Assembly: GCA_944321185.1 (NCBI GenBank)
Contig: CALUKH010000010.1
Location: 1 to 52,085 of the forward strand
Length of the DNA stretch: 52,085 nt
Source of the DNA: an uncultured Alistipes sp.
GTDB lineage: Bacteria > Bacteroidota > Bacteroidia > Bacteroidales > Rikenellaceae
Direction: 5' to 3'
The position numbers and the translations under genes are program-made. The notes under the pieces were generated by a model. That model was given only the letters and a program-made list of their open reading frames with translations, was not told where the DNA came from and searched no databases. Numbering within the stretch: position 1 is the first letter of the stretch; each line of letters begins with the position of its first letter. This document shows, one piece after another, positions 1 through 8,279 of the stretch.

Positions 1-1077
1 CTCGGCATCAAGGGCGAGCCGGTGGCCATCGGCAAGCTCGAACGCTTCGTCGGCGACTGGAAACTCGAACACGGCGCCGCACCCCAGGCCCCGGCTCCGC
101 GCAACGGACACCGGGTGGCCGTCATCGGCAGCGGCCCGGCCGGTCTGGCCTGCGCCAGCGACCTGGCCCGCATGGGTTACGAGGTGAAGATCTTCGAGGC
201 GCTGCACGAGGCGGGCGGCGTGCTGGTCTACGGCATTCCGGAGTTCCGGTTGCCGAAGCAGCGGATCGTGGCCCGCGAGATCGAGGAGGTGAAGGCCCTC
301 GGCGTCGAGATCGAGACCGACGTGATCGTGGGACGCACGGTGACGATCGATTCGCTGATGGACGAAGAGGGTTACGAAGCCGTCTTCATCGGTTCGGGAG
401 CCGGCCTGCCCCGCTTCATGGGCATCCCGGGCGAGAACCTCAACGGCGTGGTCTCGGCCAACGAATTCCTCACGCGCGCCAACCTAATGCACGCCTACGA
501 TGCGGCGTACGACACGCCGATCTACGTCGGGCAGCGCGTGGTGGTGGTCGGCGGCGGCAACGTGGCGATGGATGCCGTGCGCACGGCGCGACGGCTCGGT
601 GCCGATGCCACGATCGTCTACCGCCGTTCGGAGAAGGAGCTTCCGGCCCGTGCCGAGGAGGTCCACCACGCCCGCGAAGAGGGCATCCATTTCCGGATGC
701 TGACCAACCCCACGGAGGTGCTGGGCGACGAACGCGGCTGGGTCCGGGGCGTGCGCTGCGTGGAGATGGAGCTGGGCGAGCCCGACGAGAGCGGCCGCCG
801 ATCGCCGATCGTCAAGCCGGGCTCGGAGTTCGAGATGGCATGCGACGTGGTGATCATGGCGCTGGGCACCTCGCCCAATCCGCTGCTGGCCTCGACGACC
901 CACGGGCTCGAAACCACGCGTCGCGGCTGCATCACGGCCGACGAACACGGCGCCACGACCCGCAAGGGAGTCTTCGCCGGAGGCGATGCCGTGACGGGTG
1001 CCGCCACCGTCATCCTGGCCATGGGCGCCGGACGAACCGCCGCACGGGCCATCGACGAATACATCCGCTCGCTTTGA
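1..1077 (+). CDS. gltD: NADPH-dependent glutamate synthase oxidoreductase subunit, 3' part
   Basis: The frame is open from the first base of the window, so the start and N-terminal region lie outside. The visible 358 residues carry two nucleotide-binding folds: an FAD Rossmann motif (GSGPAGLACA, about residues 44-53) and an NADPH Rossmann motif (GGGNVAMDAVRTARR). The C-terminal FAD signature GVFAGGD is followed by a segment rich in Gly and Ala. This is the architecture of the GltD/SudA family, which moves electrons from NADPH for glutamate synthesis or related reductions. The cysteine-rich N-terminal Fe-S domain expected for the family is not in view. In many Bacteroidales the protein is fused to a dihydroorotate dehydrogenase-type FAD/Fe-S subunit; the window cannot show whether that holds here. 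No partner large subunit follows. Confidence 0.88.
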   Translation, partial: LGIKGEPVAIGKLERFVGDWKLEHGAAPQAPAPRNGHRVAVIGSGPAGLACASDLARMGYEVKIFEALHEAGGVLVYGIPEFRLPKQRIVAREIEEVKALGVEIETDVIVGRTVTIDSLMDEEGYEAVFIGSGAGLPRFMGIPGENLNGVVSANEFLTRANLMHAYDAAYDTPIYVGQRVVVVGGGNVAMDAVRTARRLGADATIVYRRSEKELPARAEEVHHAREEGIHFRMLTNPTEVLGDERGWVRGVRCVEMELGEPDESGRRSPIVKPGSEFEMACDVVIMALGTSPNPLLASTTHGLETTRRGCITADEHGATTRKGVFAGGDAVTGAATVILAMGAGRTAARAIDEYIRSL

Positions 1078-1109
1078 CGGATTCGAGTGACAAGATGCGG
1101 AATTTTCGC

Positions 1110-1117
1110 TATTTTTG
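1110..1117 (+). promoter_or_regulatory. Putative Bacteroidetes -7 box (TATTTTTG) for the lipoprotein gene
   Basis: The box matches TAnnTTTG and lies 28 nt before the start at 1146. I see no clear TTTG at the -33 position, so it is a weak call. Confidence 0.4.
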
Positions 1118-1145
1118 CAGCCGAAAATTCAAAACGTCTGATGAC

Positions 1146-1823
1146 ATGAAAACACATATGTGGATCGCCCTTGCGGCGCTGCTCGGTGCGGCATCGTGCG
1201 GCGAACGGGAGCCCGAGACCTTTACGGGCCATATCTCCGATGCCTCGATGAACCAGGTCACGGTGCAGGATCTCTCGAGCGAGGAGACCTACACCTTTTC
1301 ACTCGACGGGGCCGATCGCAGCGAAGCCTACGGACTGCTGATCGGCGCACCGGTGGTCGTGGAGTACCGCGGGCGCCTCGAAAACGGGGCCCGAGCCGTC
1401 AAGGTCTCGACCAATCCGACCTATGCCGAGGCCGTCGGCACATGGATGCTCCACAACGAAGAGCATCCCGAATGGTCGATGGGCCTCGAGATCCGCGTCG
1501 AGGGCGAAGCCGTCTCGATCAACTCGGCCACGCTGCTCTACTCGGGCTGGGAGCTGCTCGACGAGGCGGATCGGATTCTGCTCAAGGGGCGCAGCGTCGG
1601 CAACGGCGAGAGTTTCGACTTCTCGCAGACGGGCATCATCGCCAGGGATGCGGCCGGAAACTGCACCCTGACGATCGAAGGGACCGAGGTGGTCTTCACG
1701 AAAGAGGCCCTGCAGGCTGCCGCGACGACCGAATCGGCGGAGAACACGATCGAGAAGGCCGACTCGACGGCTTCCGAACCGGCCGAAAACCCGACCTCGG
1801 AAACGGTTCCGGCCGAGGAGTAA
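1146..1823 (+). CDS. Putative lipoprotein with a lipocalin-like domain
   Basis: The product is 225 residues. The start at 1146 gives a short signal peptide ending in a lipobox (AASC, Cys18), so it is probably a lipid-anchored envelope protein. Two parts are visible. Residues about 25-90 resemble a small beta domain. A second segment beginning GTWMLHNEE, rich in beta strands, resembles the lipocalin-like repeats common in Bacteroidales lipoproteins. The last 40 residues are low complexity, rich in Thr, Ser, Glu and Ala, and are probably disordered. A possible -7 box lies 28 nt upstream and a strong hairpin terminator follows. No ligand or function can be assigned. It could also be an unclassified lipoprotein, since the lipocalin resemblance was judged by eye. 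Confidence 0.8.
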   Translation: MKTHMWIALAALLGAASCGEREPETFTGHISDASMNQVTVQDLSSEETYTFSLDGADRSEAYGLLIGAPVVVEYRGRLENGARAVKVSTNPTYAEAVGTWMLHNEEHPEWSMGLEIRVEGEAVSINSATLLYSGWELLDEADRILLKGRSVGNGESFDFSQTGIIARDAAGNCTLTIEGTEVVFTKEALQAAATTESAENTIEKADSTASEPAENPTSETVPAEE

Positions 1824-1841
1824 TCCGCTCCTTCCCAGAAT

Positions 1842-1879
1842 GAAAAACCCGTTGCGGCATGCGCTGCAACGGGTTTTTC
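1842..1879. terminator. Bidirectional intrinsic terminator
   Basis: A 14-bp perfect stem (GAAAAACCCGTTGC with its complement) around a 10-nt loop separates the convergent lipoprotein and GT9 genes. It has A-runs and T-runs on both sides, so it can serve both strands. Confidence 0.85.
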
Positions 1880-1915
1880 AAATTTGTCCGGGAAAGCCGC
1901 CCGCATCCGGAGCGG

Positions 1916-2947
1916 CTATTGTCCGCCGATCAGCCGTTCGACCCGGTCGGCAACCGTCTCGGGACGGATGGCCGTCAGACAGTGCCAGTCGCCGTAACGG
2001 CAGGGCTTGTTGCCGAAGACCGAACAGGGCCGACACTCCAGATCGGCCTGGAGGATCCCCGCCTCCGGCACTCCGTAACCGAGGAATCCCAGTCCGGGAT
2101 GCGTAGCGCCCCAGATCGACACCACCGGCGTGCCGACCAGTGCCGCCAGGTGCATCACCAGTGAATCCATCGCCACCACGCAGTCGAGATTCGACACCAG
2201 CGCCATCTCGCCGGCCAGGCGGACCTTGCCCGCCAGCGCCGTCACGTTGGGATACGCACGTTCCATCTCCTCGGCAAAGGCCCGTTCGGAGCCGCCGCCG
2301 CTGTGGATGAAGACCCGCTCGAAACGCTCCGCCAGAAGCCGCACCAGTTCGCGGCTCTGCGCCTCGGGATAGGTTTTGCCGCGGTGGGCCGAAAAGGGGG
2401 CAAAGCCCACCCAGCGGCCCTGCTTCTCTCCGAAAGGATTCTCCAGCGTGCGGTGTGCGGCCAGTGCCGGATCGTCGAACACGAATCCCAGCCGGCGGAA
2501 GACGTCGCAATAGCGCAGTACGGTATGCCGCAGGGGCTTCATGCCGCGACCGCCCGAACGGATGAAACGGCGTTTTTCGGCGCGACCCTTGTCGATGTGG
2601 GCCGTCGGGATGCCATGGAGCCGCATCGAGAGGCGGAAGGCCTTCGAGCGCAGCACGTCGTGGATGTCGGCCACGGCATCCACCCCCAGACGCCGGGCCT
2701 CGGCCGCCAGATGCCACATCCCCCGCAGCGAGTGGTGAGCCCCCCGGGTGTCGACGTCGAGGAAGTCGACCGGCAGCCCCTCGAAAAAGGGGCGGAAGAG
2801 CGGCTGCGTGGCCACGGTCACCTTCAGATCGGGATAAGCCGCACACAGGGCCCTGAGGGCATGAGGCACCATCGCCACGTCGCCCATGGCCGAAGTGCGC
2901 AGCACGAGCAGGTGGCGCGGCAGCACACCGTTATTTTTTCTGCCCAT
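1916..2947 (-). CDS. Glycosyltransferase family 9 (heptosyltransferase-like)
   Basis: The product is 343 residues. The N-terminus has the family's nucleotide-sugar transferase opening (LRTSAMGDVAMVPHALRAL). The C-terminal half has HSGGGSE and a VAMDSLVMHLAALVGTPVVSIWGATHP stretch, split here only by my reading, that is typical of the GT9 donor-binding domain, plus a CRPCSVFGNKPCRYG cysteine segment common in Bacteroidetes members. GT9 enzymes usually add heptose or other sugars to lipopolysaccharide core at the inner membrane. The start overlaps the end of the upstream DUF4254 gene by 17 nt, so the two are almost certainly co-transcribed and probably translationally coupled. The exact sugar is unknown. 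Confidence 0.9.
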   Translation of the reverse strand: MGRKNNGVLPRHLLVLRTSAMGDVAMVPHALRALCAAYPDLKVTVATQPLFRPFFEGLPVDFLDVDTRGAHHSLRGMWHLAAEARRLGVDAVADIHDVLRSKAFRLSMRLHGIPTAHIDKGRAEKRRFIRSGGRGMKPLRHTVLRYCDVFRRLGFVFDDPALAAHRTLENPFGEKQGRWVGFAPFSAHRGKTYPEAQSRELVRLLAERFERVFIHSGGGSERAFAEEMERAYPNVTALAGKVRLAGEMALVSNLDCVVAMDSLVMHLAALVGTPVVSIWGATHPGLGFLGYGVPEAGILQADLECRPCSVFGNKPCRYGDWHCLTAIRPETVADRVERLIGGQ

Positions 2948-3536
2948 AAAGCACGGGATTCAGCGACGGATCGTTGTACATCTTCATCTGCTTGTAGGTC
3001 TTCATGTACTTGCGTCCCGCCTCGATATCCTCGATCAGCTCCTCGATGGCCCGCGAAAGGTCGACCTGCTGGGTGAGCAGCACATCGAGCTTGCGGCGGC
3101 AAGCCTCACGGTGCGCCTCGTCGACATCCGTGCGTTCGGTCTCCCGCGCCATGTGGTAGATCTTCAGCGCCAGGATCGACAGCCGGTCGATGGCCCACGC
3201 CGGAGTCTCCGTATTGAGCCGCGCGTCGGCCGCCGGACGAATATCCCGGTACTTGTCGAGCAGGTACGAATCGATATACTCCACCATGTCCGTGCGGTCC
3301 TGATTCGACTTGTCGATGCGCCGCTTGATCTTCAGCGCCTCCGCAGGATCGATCGCCGGATCGCGGATGATGTCCTCCAGATGCCACTGCACCGTGTCGA
3401 TCCAGTTCTTGTGGTAGAGCAGGTGGTCGATCGTACCGGGCTCGTAGGGATTCTCGATCGGATGGTCCACATCGTCCCAGCGGTGGTAATCCTCGATGGA
3501 ACGGTTGAAAATGCGGTTCGCGTTTTCGGTAAACAT
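2931..3536 (-). CDS. DUF4254 family protein
   Basis: The product is 201 residues, mostly alpha-helical and charged, with no signal peptide or membrane segment. It matches the Bacteroidetes DUF4254 family as I remember it, including the opening MFTENANRIFNRSIEDYH and the helix-rich, Asp/Arg-rich middle. The gene runs directly into a GT9 glycosyltransferase with a 17-nt overlap. This pairing suggests a role in making a lipopolysaccharide or surface glycan (inference from context only). The molecular activity of the family is not known to me. Confidence 0.82.
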   Translation of the reverse strand: MFTENANRIFNRSIEDYHRWDDVDHPIENPYEPGTIDHLLYHKNWIDTVQWHLEDIIRDPAIDPAEALKIKRRIDKSNQDRTDMVEYIDSYLLDKYRDIRPAADARLNTETPAWAIDRLSILALKIYHMARETERTDVDEAHREACRRKLDVLLTQQVDLSRAIEELIEDIEAGRKYMKTYKQMKMYNDPSLNPVLYGQKK

Positions 3537-3556
3537 AGCTTCGGGTTTATGGGATT

Positions 3557-3588
3557 ATTGCGTTTTTCAACGGAAAATTATACCTTTG
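3557..3588 (+). promoter_or_regulatory. Bacteroidetes-type promoter (ATTG-20-TACCTTTG)
   Basis: The -33 TTG (3558-3560) and -7 TACCTTTG (3581-3588) are 20 nt apart. The start codon of the glucosaminidase gene is 23 nt downstream, which supports starting that gene at 3612 rather than earlier. Confidence 0.72.
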
Positions 3589-3611
3589 TCGGTAATCATC
3601 AAACAAAGATA

Positions 3612-4616
3612 ATGAATATTTCCAGAAAAGCAATACTCCTCGGGGCAATCCTGCTGGCCGGTGCCCTCCACGCCACGGCCCAGATGCGCCAGACCCGCGA
3701 AGAGTATATCAACCGATACATGCACATCGCCGTGGCCCACATGGAACGCTACGGAATCCCGGCCAGCATCACCATGGCTCAGGGAATCCTCGAATCGGAC
3801 TGCGGGAACAGTCTGTTGTCGATGAAGTCGAACAACCACTTCGGCATCAAGTGCAAGACGGGCTGGAAGGGCGAACGCGTCTACCACGACGACGATGCCA
3901 AGGGCGAATGCTTCCGGGCCTACCCCACGGTCGAGGCCTCGTACGAGGATCACGCCGAGTTCCTCGATTCGCAACCCCGCTACGATTCGCTGTTCGCCTA
4001 CGCCTCGGACGACTACAAGAGCTGGGCCCGCGGGCTGAAGGCCGCCGGCTACGCCACGGCCCCCGACTACGCCCAGCGGCTGATCCGCATCATCGAGGAG
4101 AGCCAGCTCTACCTGCTCGACCGCCCCGACGGCGAACGGCTCTACGCCACGCGCTTCGGTCTGGAACGCAACCCCGAGGAGTGGTTCTCGTCGCAGTCGA
4201 GCGTCGAGGAGATCACCCGCACCGATGCGGCCGTCGATCCGGACAACTACCGCGTGACGATCAATGCCCACGAGGGCTACAACGTCTACATGACCAACGG
4301 CGTGCACTACGTCACGGCCAAGGAGAACGACACCTTCGAGAACATCGGCCGCAAGTTCCGCATCTCGGCCCGCAACCTGCGCCGCTTCAACGACCTGAAG
4401 GACCGCAAGGCCCAGCCGATGACCGGCGAAGTGGTCTACATCGAACGCAAGAAGCGCCGCTGGGAGGGCAATGCCCAGCACCACATCTGCCGTCCGGGCG
4501 AAACGGCCTATGCCGTGGGACAGTCCTACGCCATCCGCATGCGCTCGATCGAACGGTTGAACAAGCTCAAGCCCGGCGAGAAGCTCGAAGCCGGCCGCCA
4601 GCTGCGCATCCGATAG
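3612..4616 (+). CDS. Exported glucosaminidase-domain protein with LysM repeats
   Basis: The product is 334 residues. The frame is open further upstream, but the promoter at 3557-3588 and a clear signal peptide (MNISRKAILLGAILLAGALHATA) fix the start at 3612. Residues about 30-165 are a mannosyl-glycoprotein endo-beta-N-acetylglucosaminidase domain (GH73 type). It has the catalytic-Glu region MAQGILESDCGNS and NNHFGIKCKTGW, so it is expected to cut peptidoglycan glycan strands. Two LysM-like segments follow, at about 237-275 (HYVTAKENDTFENIGRKF) and 285-334 (HHICRPGETAYAVG), which would hold the enzyme on the wall. A likely role is cell-wall turnover or daughter-cell separation in the periplasm. 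The downstream gene starts 115 nt later. Confidence 0.9.
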   Translation: MNISRKAILLGAILLAGALHATAQMRQTREEYINRYMHIAVAHMERYGIPASITMAQGILESDCGNSLLSMKSNNHFGIKCKTGWKGERVYHDDDAKGECFRAYPTVEASYEDHAEFLDSQPRYDSLFAYASDDYKSWARGLKAAGYATAPDYAQRLIRIIEESQLYLLDRPDGERLYATRFGLERNPEEWFSSQSSVEEITRTDAAVDPDNYRVTINAHEGYNVYMTNGVHYVTAKENDTFENIGRKFRISARNLRRFNDLKDRKAQPMTGEVVYIERKKRRWEGNAQHHICRPGETAYAVGQSYAIRMRSIERLNKLKPGEKLEAGRQLRIR

Positions 4617-4731
4617 ACCGGCCGCAGCGGACGACGGGAGGGGCCTCCGCCCGAGAACACCCCGCCACGGTCCGGCGACGCCGCCCGTTCCGGAAAAATC
4701 CTGAAAAACCAACGACATACCACCATACCTT

Positions 4732-5418
4732 ATGGAAACAACCCCATTGAGAGCCAAGATTCTCGACACGATCATCCGTAAATCGAACCTCAAACAGAAG
4801 GTTTTCGACAATACGTTTGCCGCCTTCAACCTGCTGAAGGAGACGCTGCTGGAGATTGCCGCCGAGATGGACGACGAACTGGACGGCAAACTCGACCGCC
4901 GCGTGCGGCTCGAATACCGCGACCGCGGCAAGTTCGAGGCCCAGCTGCAGGTGGCCAACGACCTGCTGATCTTCCAGATGCACACCGACGTCTTCGAATT
5001 CGACGCCAACCACCTCATCTGGCAGAACCCCTACGTGCAGGCCGACGAGGAGAACTCCTACTGCGGTCTGATCAACATCTACAACTTCCTCTCCGACTCG
5101 TTCAAGTTCAACCGCAACTCCGACGAGGGATACCTCATCGGCCGGATCTTCATCAACCGCGAACGCCGCTACTTCGTCGAGGGCAAACAGCAGACCTCGA
5201 TGCGGGCCATGAACTTCGGCAAGACGGAGATCGACCGCGATGCGCTGGTCGACGTGCTGGAGGCGGCCATCGCCTTCTCGCTGAACTTCGACCTGCTGAT
5301 GCCCCCCTACGAGGAGAACAAACGCGTGACCGTCGACCAGTTCAACACCAAGATGGACAACTCGAAGTTCGTCACCGGCAAGCGGCTGGGCTACGACTTC
5401 GACGTCGAGGACATCTGA
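4732..5418 (+). CDS. Conserved hypothetical protein
   Basis: The product is 228 residues, soluble, without signal peptide or membrane helices and rich in Asp, Glu, Asn and Phe. I do not recognise a named domain. The sequence has long regular helices near the N-terminus (RAKILDTIIRKSNLKQKVFDNTF) and several aromatic-rich strands (NLLIFQMHT-like, YCGLINIYNFLSDSF, GYLIGRIFINRERRYF). It sits between a wall hydrolase and dipeptidyl peptidase IV on the same strand, with gaps of 115 and 36 nt, so the three may be transcribed together. Codon use looks like the neighbours, so it is a genuine resident gene. No function is proposed. Confidence 0.8.
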   Translation: METTPLRAKILDTIIRKSNLKQKVFDNTFAAFNLLKETLLEIAAEMDDELDGKLDRRVRLEYRDRGKFEAQLQVANDLLIFQMHTDVFEFDANHLIWQNPYVQADEENSYCGLINIYNFLSDSFKFNRNSDEGYLIGRIFINRERRYFVEGKQQTSMRAMNFGKTEIDRDALVDVLEAAIAFSLNFDLLMPPYEENKRVTVDQFNTKMDNSKFVTGKRLGYDFDVEDI

Positions 5419-5454
5419 TTCCGCAGCCCCGAACCGAGAAATTCGCCCAATACG

Positions 5455-7617
5455 ATGAAACAACCCACACGACGGAGCGCACGCCAGACAGCCGGAATGC
5501 TGCTGGGCGCGACGCTCCTCTTCACGGCCGGACACGCCGCGGCCGGTAACGAATATGCGGAGATCGCACGCCTCAAATCGCTGAACCAGAGCGTGCGGGG
5601 CATCCGCTCGATGAACGACGGCGAACACTACACCACACTCGAAGGCAACGATATCCGCCGCTACGCCTACGCCACGGCCGGTCGCGGCGAAAGCCTGCTG
5701 CCGACACCGGCGCCGAATCTCGTCATCACGGACTATACGCTTTCGCCCGACGAACGGATGATCCTCGTCGCCTCGGGGCGCCATCCGATCTACCGCCACT
5801 CCTACACCACGAGCTACACGCTCATCCGCGACGGACGCGCCACGGCCATCCTGCGCGAGGCCGAGGCACCGCGCGACGCAAACTTCTCGCCCGACGGACG
5901 CCGCATCGTCTACTCCGACCGCAACGACCTCTACGCCTATGACATCGAGACGCAGCGCACCCGCCGTCTGACCGACGACGGACGCTGGAACGAGGTGATC
6001 AACGGCACCACCGACTGGGTCTACGAGGAGGAGTTCGGCACGACGAAAGCCTACGCCTTCTCGCCCGACGGCCGGCAGCTGGCCTTCCTGCGCTTCGACG
6101 AGAGCCGGGTGCCGCTGATGGAGATGATGCGCTACGACGGCAAGCTCTACAACCGGGCCTATTCGTTCAAATACCCCAAAGCCGGCGAGACCAACTCGAC
6201 GGTCGAGCTGTGGATCGCCGACCTCGAGACCGGCGCCAAACGGCGGCTCGACACGGGTCCCGAAACCGACCAGTACATCCCCCGCATCGGCTGGACCCCC
6301 GACGGACGTCCGTGGTACTTCCGGCTGAACCGCCGCCAGAACACCTTCGAGATGGTGGTCTGCGAGCCCCACGGCGCCCAGCGCATCGTCTACGAGGAGC
6401 GCACGCAGCAGTATGTCGAGCGGGTCGACGACAAAACGGTGACGTTCGTCGACCGCGACCGTTTCCTCGTCCGGCAGGAGAGCCACACGGGTTACATGCA
6501 CCTCTATCTGTACAGCCTGCGCCGCGGGCTGCTCGAACAGGTGACCAAGGGCGAATGGGAGGTGACCGACGTCGTCGGCACGGACGGCAAACGCGTCTGG
6601 TACCTCTCGACCGAGACCTCGCCCCTGCGCCGCAACCTCTACAGCGTGCGCCTCGACGGACGCGACAAACAGCGCCTGACACAGGGCGAAGGCTACTATA
6701 CGGTCGCTCCGAGCACCGGTATGCGCTACTTCATCACCACCTTCTCGAACGCCTCGACCCCCAACCGCACCGAGGTGTGCGACGCCTCGGGACAACCGCT
6801 GCGTACGCTGGCCGACAGCCGTGCGCTGCGTGACGAACTCGCCGCCTCGCAGCGACCCGTGAAGGAGTTCTTCACCTTCACGACCGAACGCGGCGACACG
6901 CTCAACGCCTACCGGGTGCTGCCGCGCGACTTCGACCCGGCGAAACGCTATCCGGTGCTGCTGACACAGTATTCGGGCCCCGGATCGCAGCAGGTCGTCG
7001 ACCGCTGGTCGATGGACTGGGAGGATGCGCTCGTCGAGCGGGGCTACGTCGTGGTCTGCGCGGACGGGCGCGGCACGGGATTCCGCGGCGAACGCTTCAA
7101 GAAACAGACCTACGGCCGCCTCGGCGCCCTGGAGGTCGAGGACCAGCTCTCGCTGGCCCGGTACATGGCCGCCCAAGAGTGGGTCGACCCCGCACGCATC
7201 GGCATCTACGGATGGTCCTACGGCGGATTCATGGCTCTGAGCTGTGCGCTGAAGGGGTGCGGGCTCTTCCGCATGGCGATTGCCGTGGCACCGGTCACCT
7301 CGTGGCGCTTCTACGACACGATCTACACAGAGATCTACAACAACCTCCCGCAATTCAATGCCGAGGGGTACGACAACTACTCGCCGATCCACTTCGCCCG
7401 GATGCTCGACGACCGGAAGACGCGTCTGCTGATCATCCACGGCACGGCCGACGACAACGTCCACTTCCAGAACACCGTCGAGATGACCCGTGCGCTGAAC
7501 CGCGCCGGCAAACAGTACGACATGATGGTCTACCCGGACCAGAACCACTCGATGATGCCCGATGCCACGGGACACGTCCGGCAGAAGATGATCGACTACA
7601 CGCTCGAACACCTGTGA
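5455..7617 (+). CDS. dpp4: Dipeptidyl peptidase IV (S9B serine peptidase)
   Basis: The product is 720 residues, the usual size for the bacterial enzyme. A signal peptide occupies about residues 1-30, so the enzyme acts in the periplasm or at the surface, removing Xaa-Pro or Xaa-Ala dipeptides from peptide N-termini. The N-terminal beta-propeller carries the DPP IV substrate-binding signature DWVYEEEF. The C-terminal alpha/beta hydrolase domain has the triad: Ser588 in GWSYGGF, Asp666 in HGTADDNVH and His698 in QNHSM. The gene is followed after 5 nt by the methyltransferase gene, so they probably share a transcript. In asaccharolytic gut bacteria this enzyme supports growth on collagen- or casein-like peptides (family knowledge). 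Confidence 0.95.
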   Translation: MKQPTRRSARQTAGMLLGATLLFTAGHAAAGNEYAEIARLKSLNQSVRGIRSMNDGEHYTTLEGNDIRRYAYATAGRGESLLPTPAPNLVITDYTLSPDERMILVASGRHPIYRHSYTTSYTLIRDGRATAILREAEAPRDANFSPDGRRIVYSDRNDLYAYDIETQRTRRLTDDGRWNEVINGTTDWVYEEEFGTTKAYAFSPDGRQLAFLRFDESRVPLMEMMRYDGKLYNRAYSFKYPKAGETNSTVELWIADLETGAKRRLDTGPETDQYIPRIGWTPDGRPWYFRLNRRQNTFEMVVCEPHGAQRIVYEERTQQYVERVDDKTVTFVDRDRFLVRQESHTGYMHLYLYSLRRGLLEQVTKGEWEVTDVVGTDGKRVWYLSTETSPLRRNLYSVRLDGRDKQRLTQGEGYYTVAPSTGMRYFITTFSNASTPNRTEVCDASGQPLRTLADSRALRDELAASQRPVKEFFTFTTERGDTLNAYRVLPRDFDPAKRYPVLLTQYSGPGSQQVVDRWSMDWEDALVERGYVVVCADGRGTGFRGERFKKQTYGRLGALEVEDQLSLARYMAAQEWVDPARIGIYGWSYGGFMALSCALKGCGLFRMAIAVAPVTSWRFYDTIYTEIYNNLPQFNAEGYDNYSPIHFARMLDDRKTRLLIIHGTADDNVHFQNTVEMTRALNRAGKQYDMMVYPDQNHSMMPDATGHVRQKMIDYTLEHL

Positions 7618-7622
7618 TCCAA

Positions 7623-8279
7623 ATGGAGGGGATCCGCACGCTTCAGATTGAGACGCCCGTCGGAGCGGTGTGCATCACCGCCACGGACGATGCGATCGTC
7701 GCCCTGCAATTCGGGCGGAGGGCCCCCGACGGATCGGAGTTGCCCGCCGGAGCCGCTCCGGGAAAGAGAAAGACCCGTGAAGCTATGACACCCGGCGAGG
7801 AAGCCGACAGACTGCTGTTGCGGGCCGCCGCAGAGCTCGACGAGTACTTCGCCGGGCGGCGGCGCGACTTCACCCTGCCGCTTGCACCCCGGGGCACCGC
7901 CTTTCAGCAAGCGGTCTGGGAGGCGCTGCGGAGCATCCCCTACGGCCAGACACGCACCTATGCGGAGATTGCGCAAGCGGTCGGGAAACCGCGCGCCTGC
8001 CGGGCCGTCGGCATGGCCAACCACCACAACCCGATCGCCATCCTCATCCCCTGCCACCGGGTCGTCGGCAGCGACGGTTCGCTCACGGGATATGCCGCCG
8101 GGGTCGGCATCAAGGCGCAGTTACTGGCCCTCGAACGCCGCTATTCGGCGGCACCGGATTCCGAAACGGAGCTCTTCGCTGCGGCCTCGCCGGACCCGGC
8201 GCTTCCGTTTTCGGACGACACAACGGCCTCGGCCGGGACTGCAGCAGCGTCCGAACCGGCGGAAGTCTCCCACTCGTAG
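7623..8279 (+). CDS. ogt: Methylated-DNA--protein-cysteine methyltransferase with unusual C-terminal tail
   Basis: The product is 218 residues. It repairs O6-alkylguanine by moving the alkyl group to its own cysteine. The catalytic domain shows FQQAVWEALRSIPYGQTRTYAEIA and the active site PCHRVVG with Cys144; the GSLTGYAAG segment completes the fold. The catalytic core ends near residue 172 (LLALERR). After that comes about 45 residues of Ala/Ser/Asp/Glu/Pro low-complexity sequence not expected in this family. That tail (8141-8279) lies exactly opposite the end of the convergent mannosyltransferase gene. The start at 7623 is 5 nt after the dipeptidyl peptidase stop. Confidence is high for the enzyme and lower for the tail. 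Confidence 0.93.
   Translation: MEGIRTLQIETPVGAVCITATDDAIVALQFGRRAPDGSELPAGAAPGKRKTREAMTPGEEADRLLLRAAAELDEYFAGRRRDFTLPLAPRGTAFQQAVWEALRSIPYGQTRTYAEIAQAVGKPRACRAVGMANHHNPIAILIPCHRVVGSDGSLTGYAAGVGIKAQLLALERRYSAAPDSETELFAAASPDPALPFSDDTTASAGTAAASEPAEVSHS

Noticed and set aside
3106-3387. Small minus-strand frame inside the DUF4254 gene
   Set aside because: Fully contained in the real gene in another frame, with no start signal.
4567-7611. A 1,014-codon open frame on the minus strand opposite dipeptidyl peptidase IV and its neighbours
   Set aside because: Shadow of real genes; Val/His/Asp/Arg-rich with no motif. The same applies to the long minus-strand frames opposite coaBC-recN and mdh.
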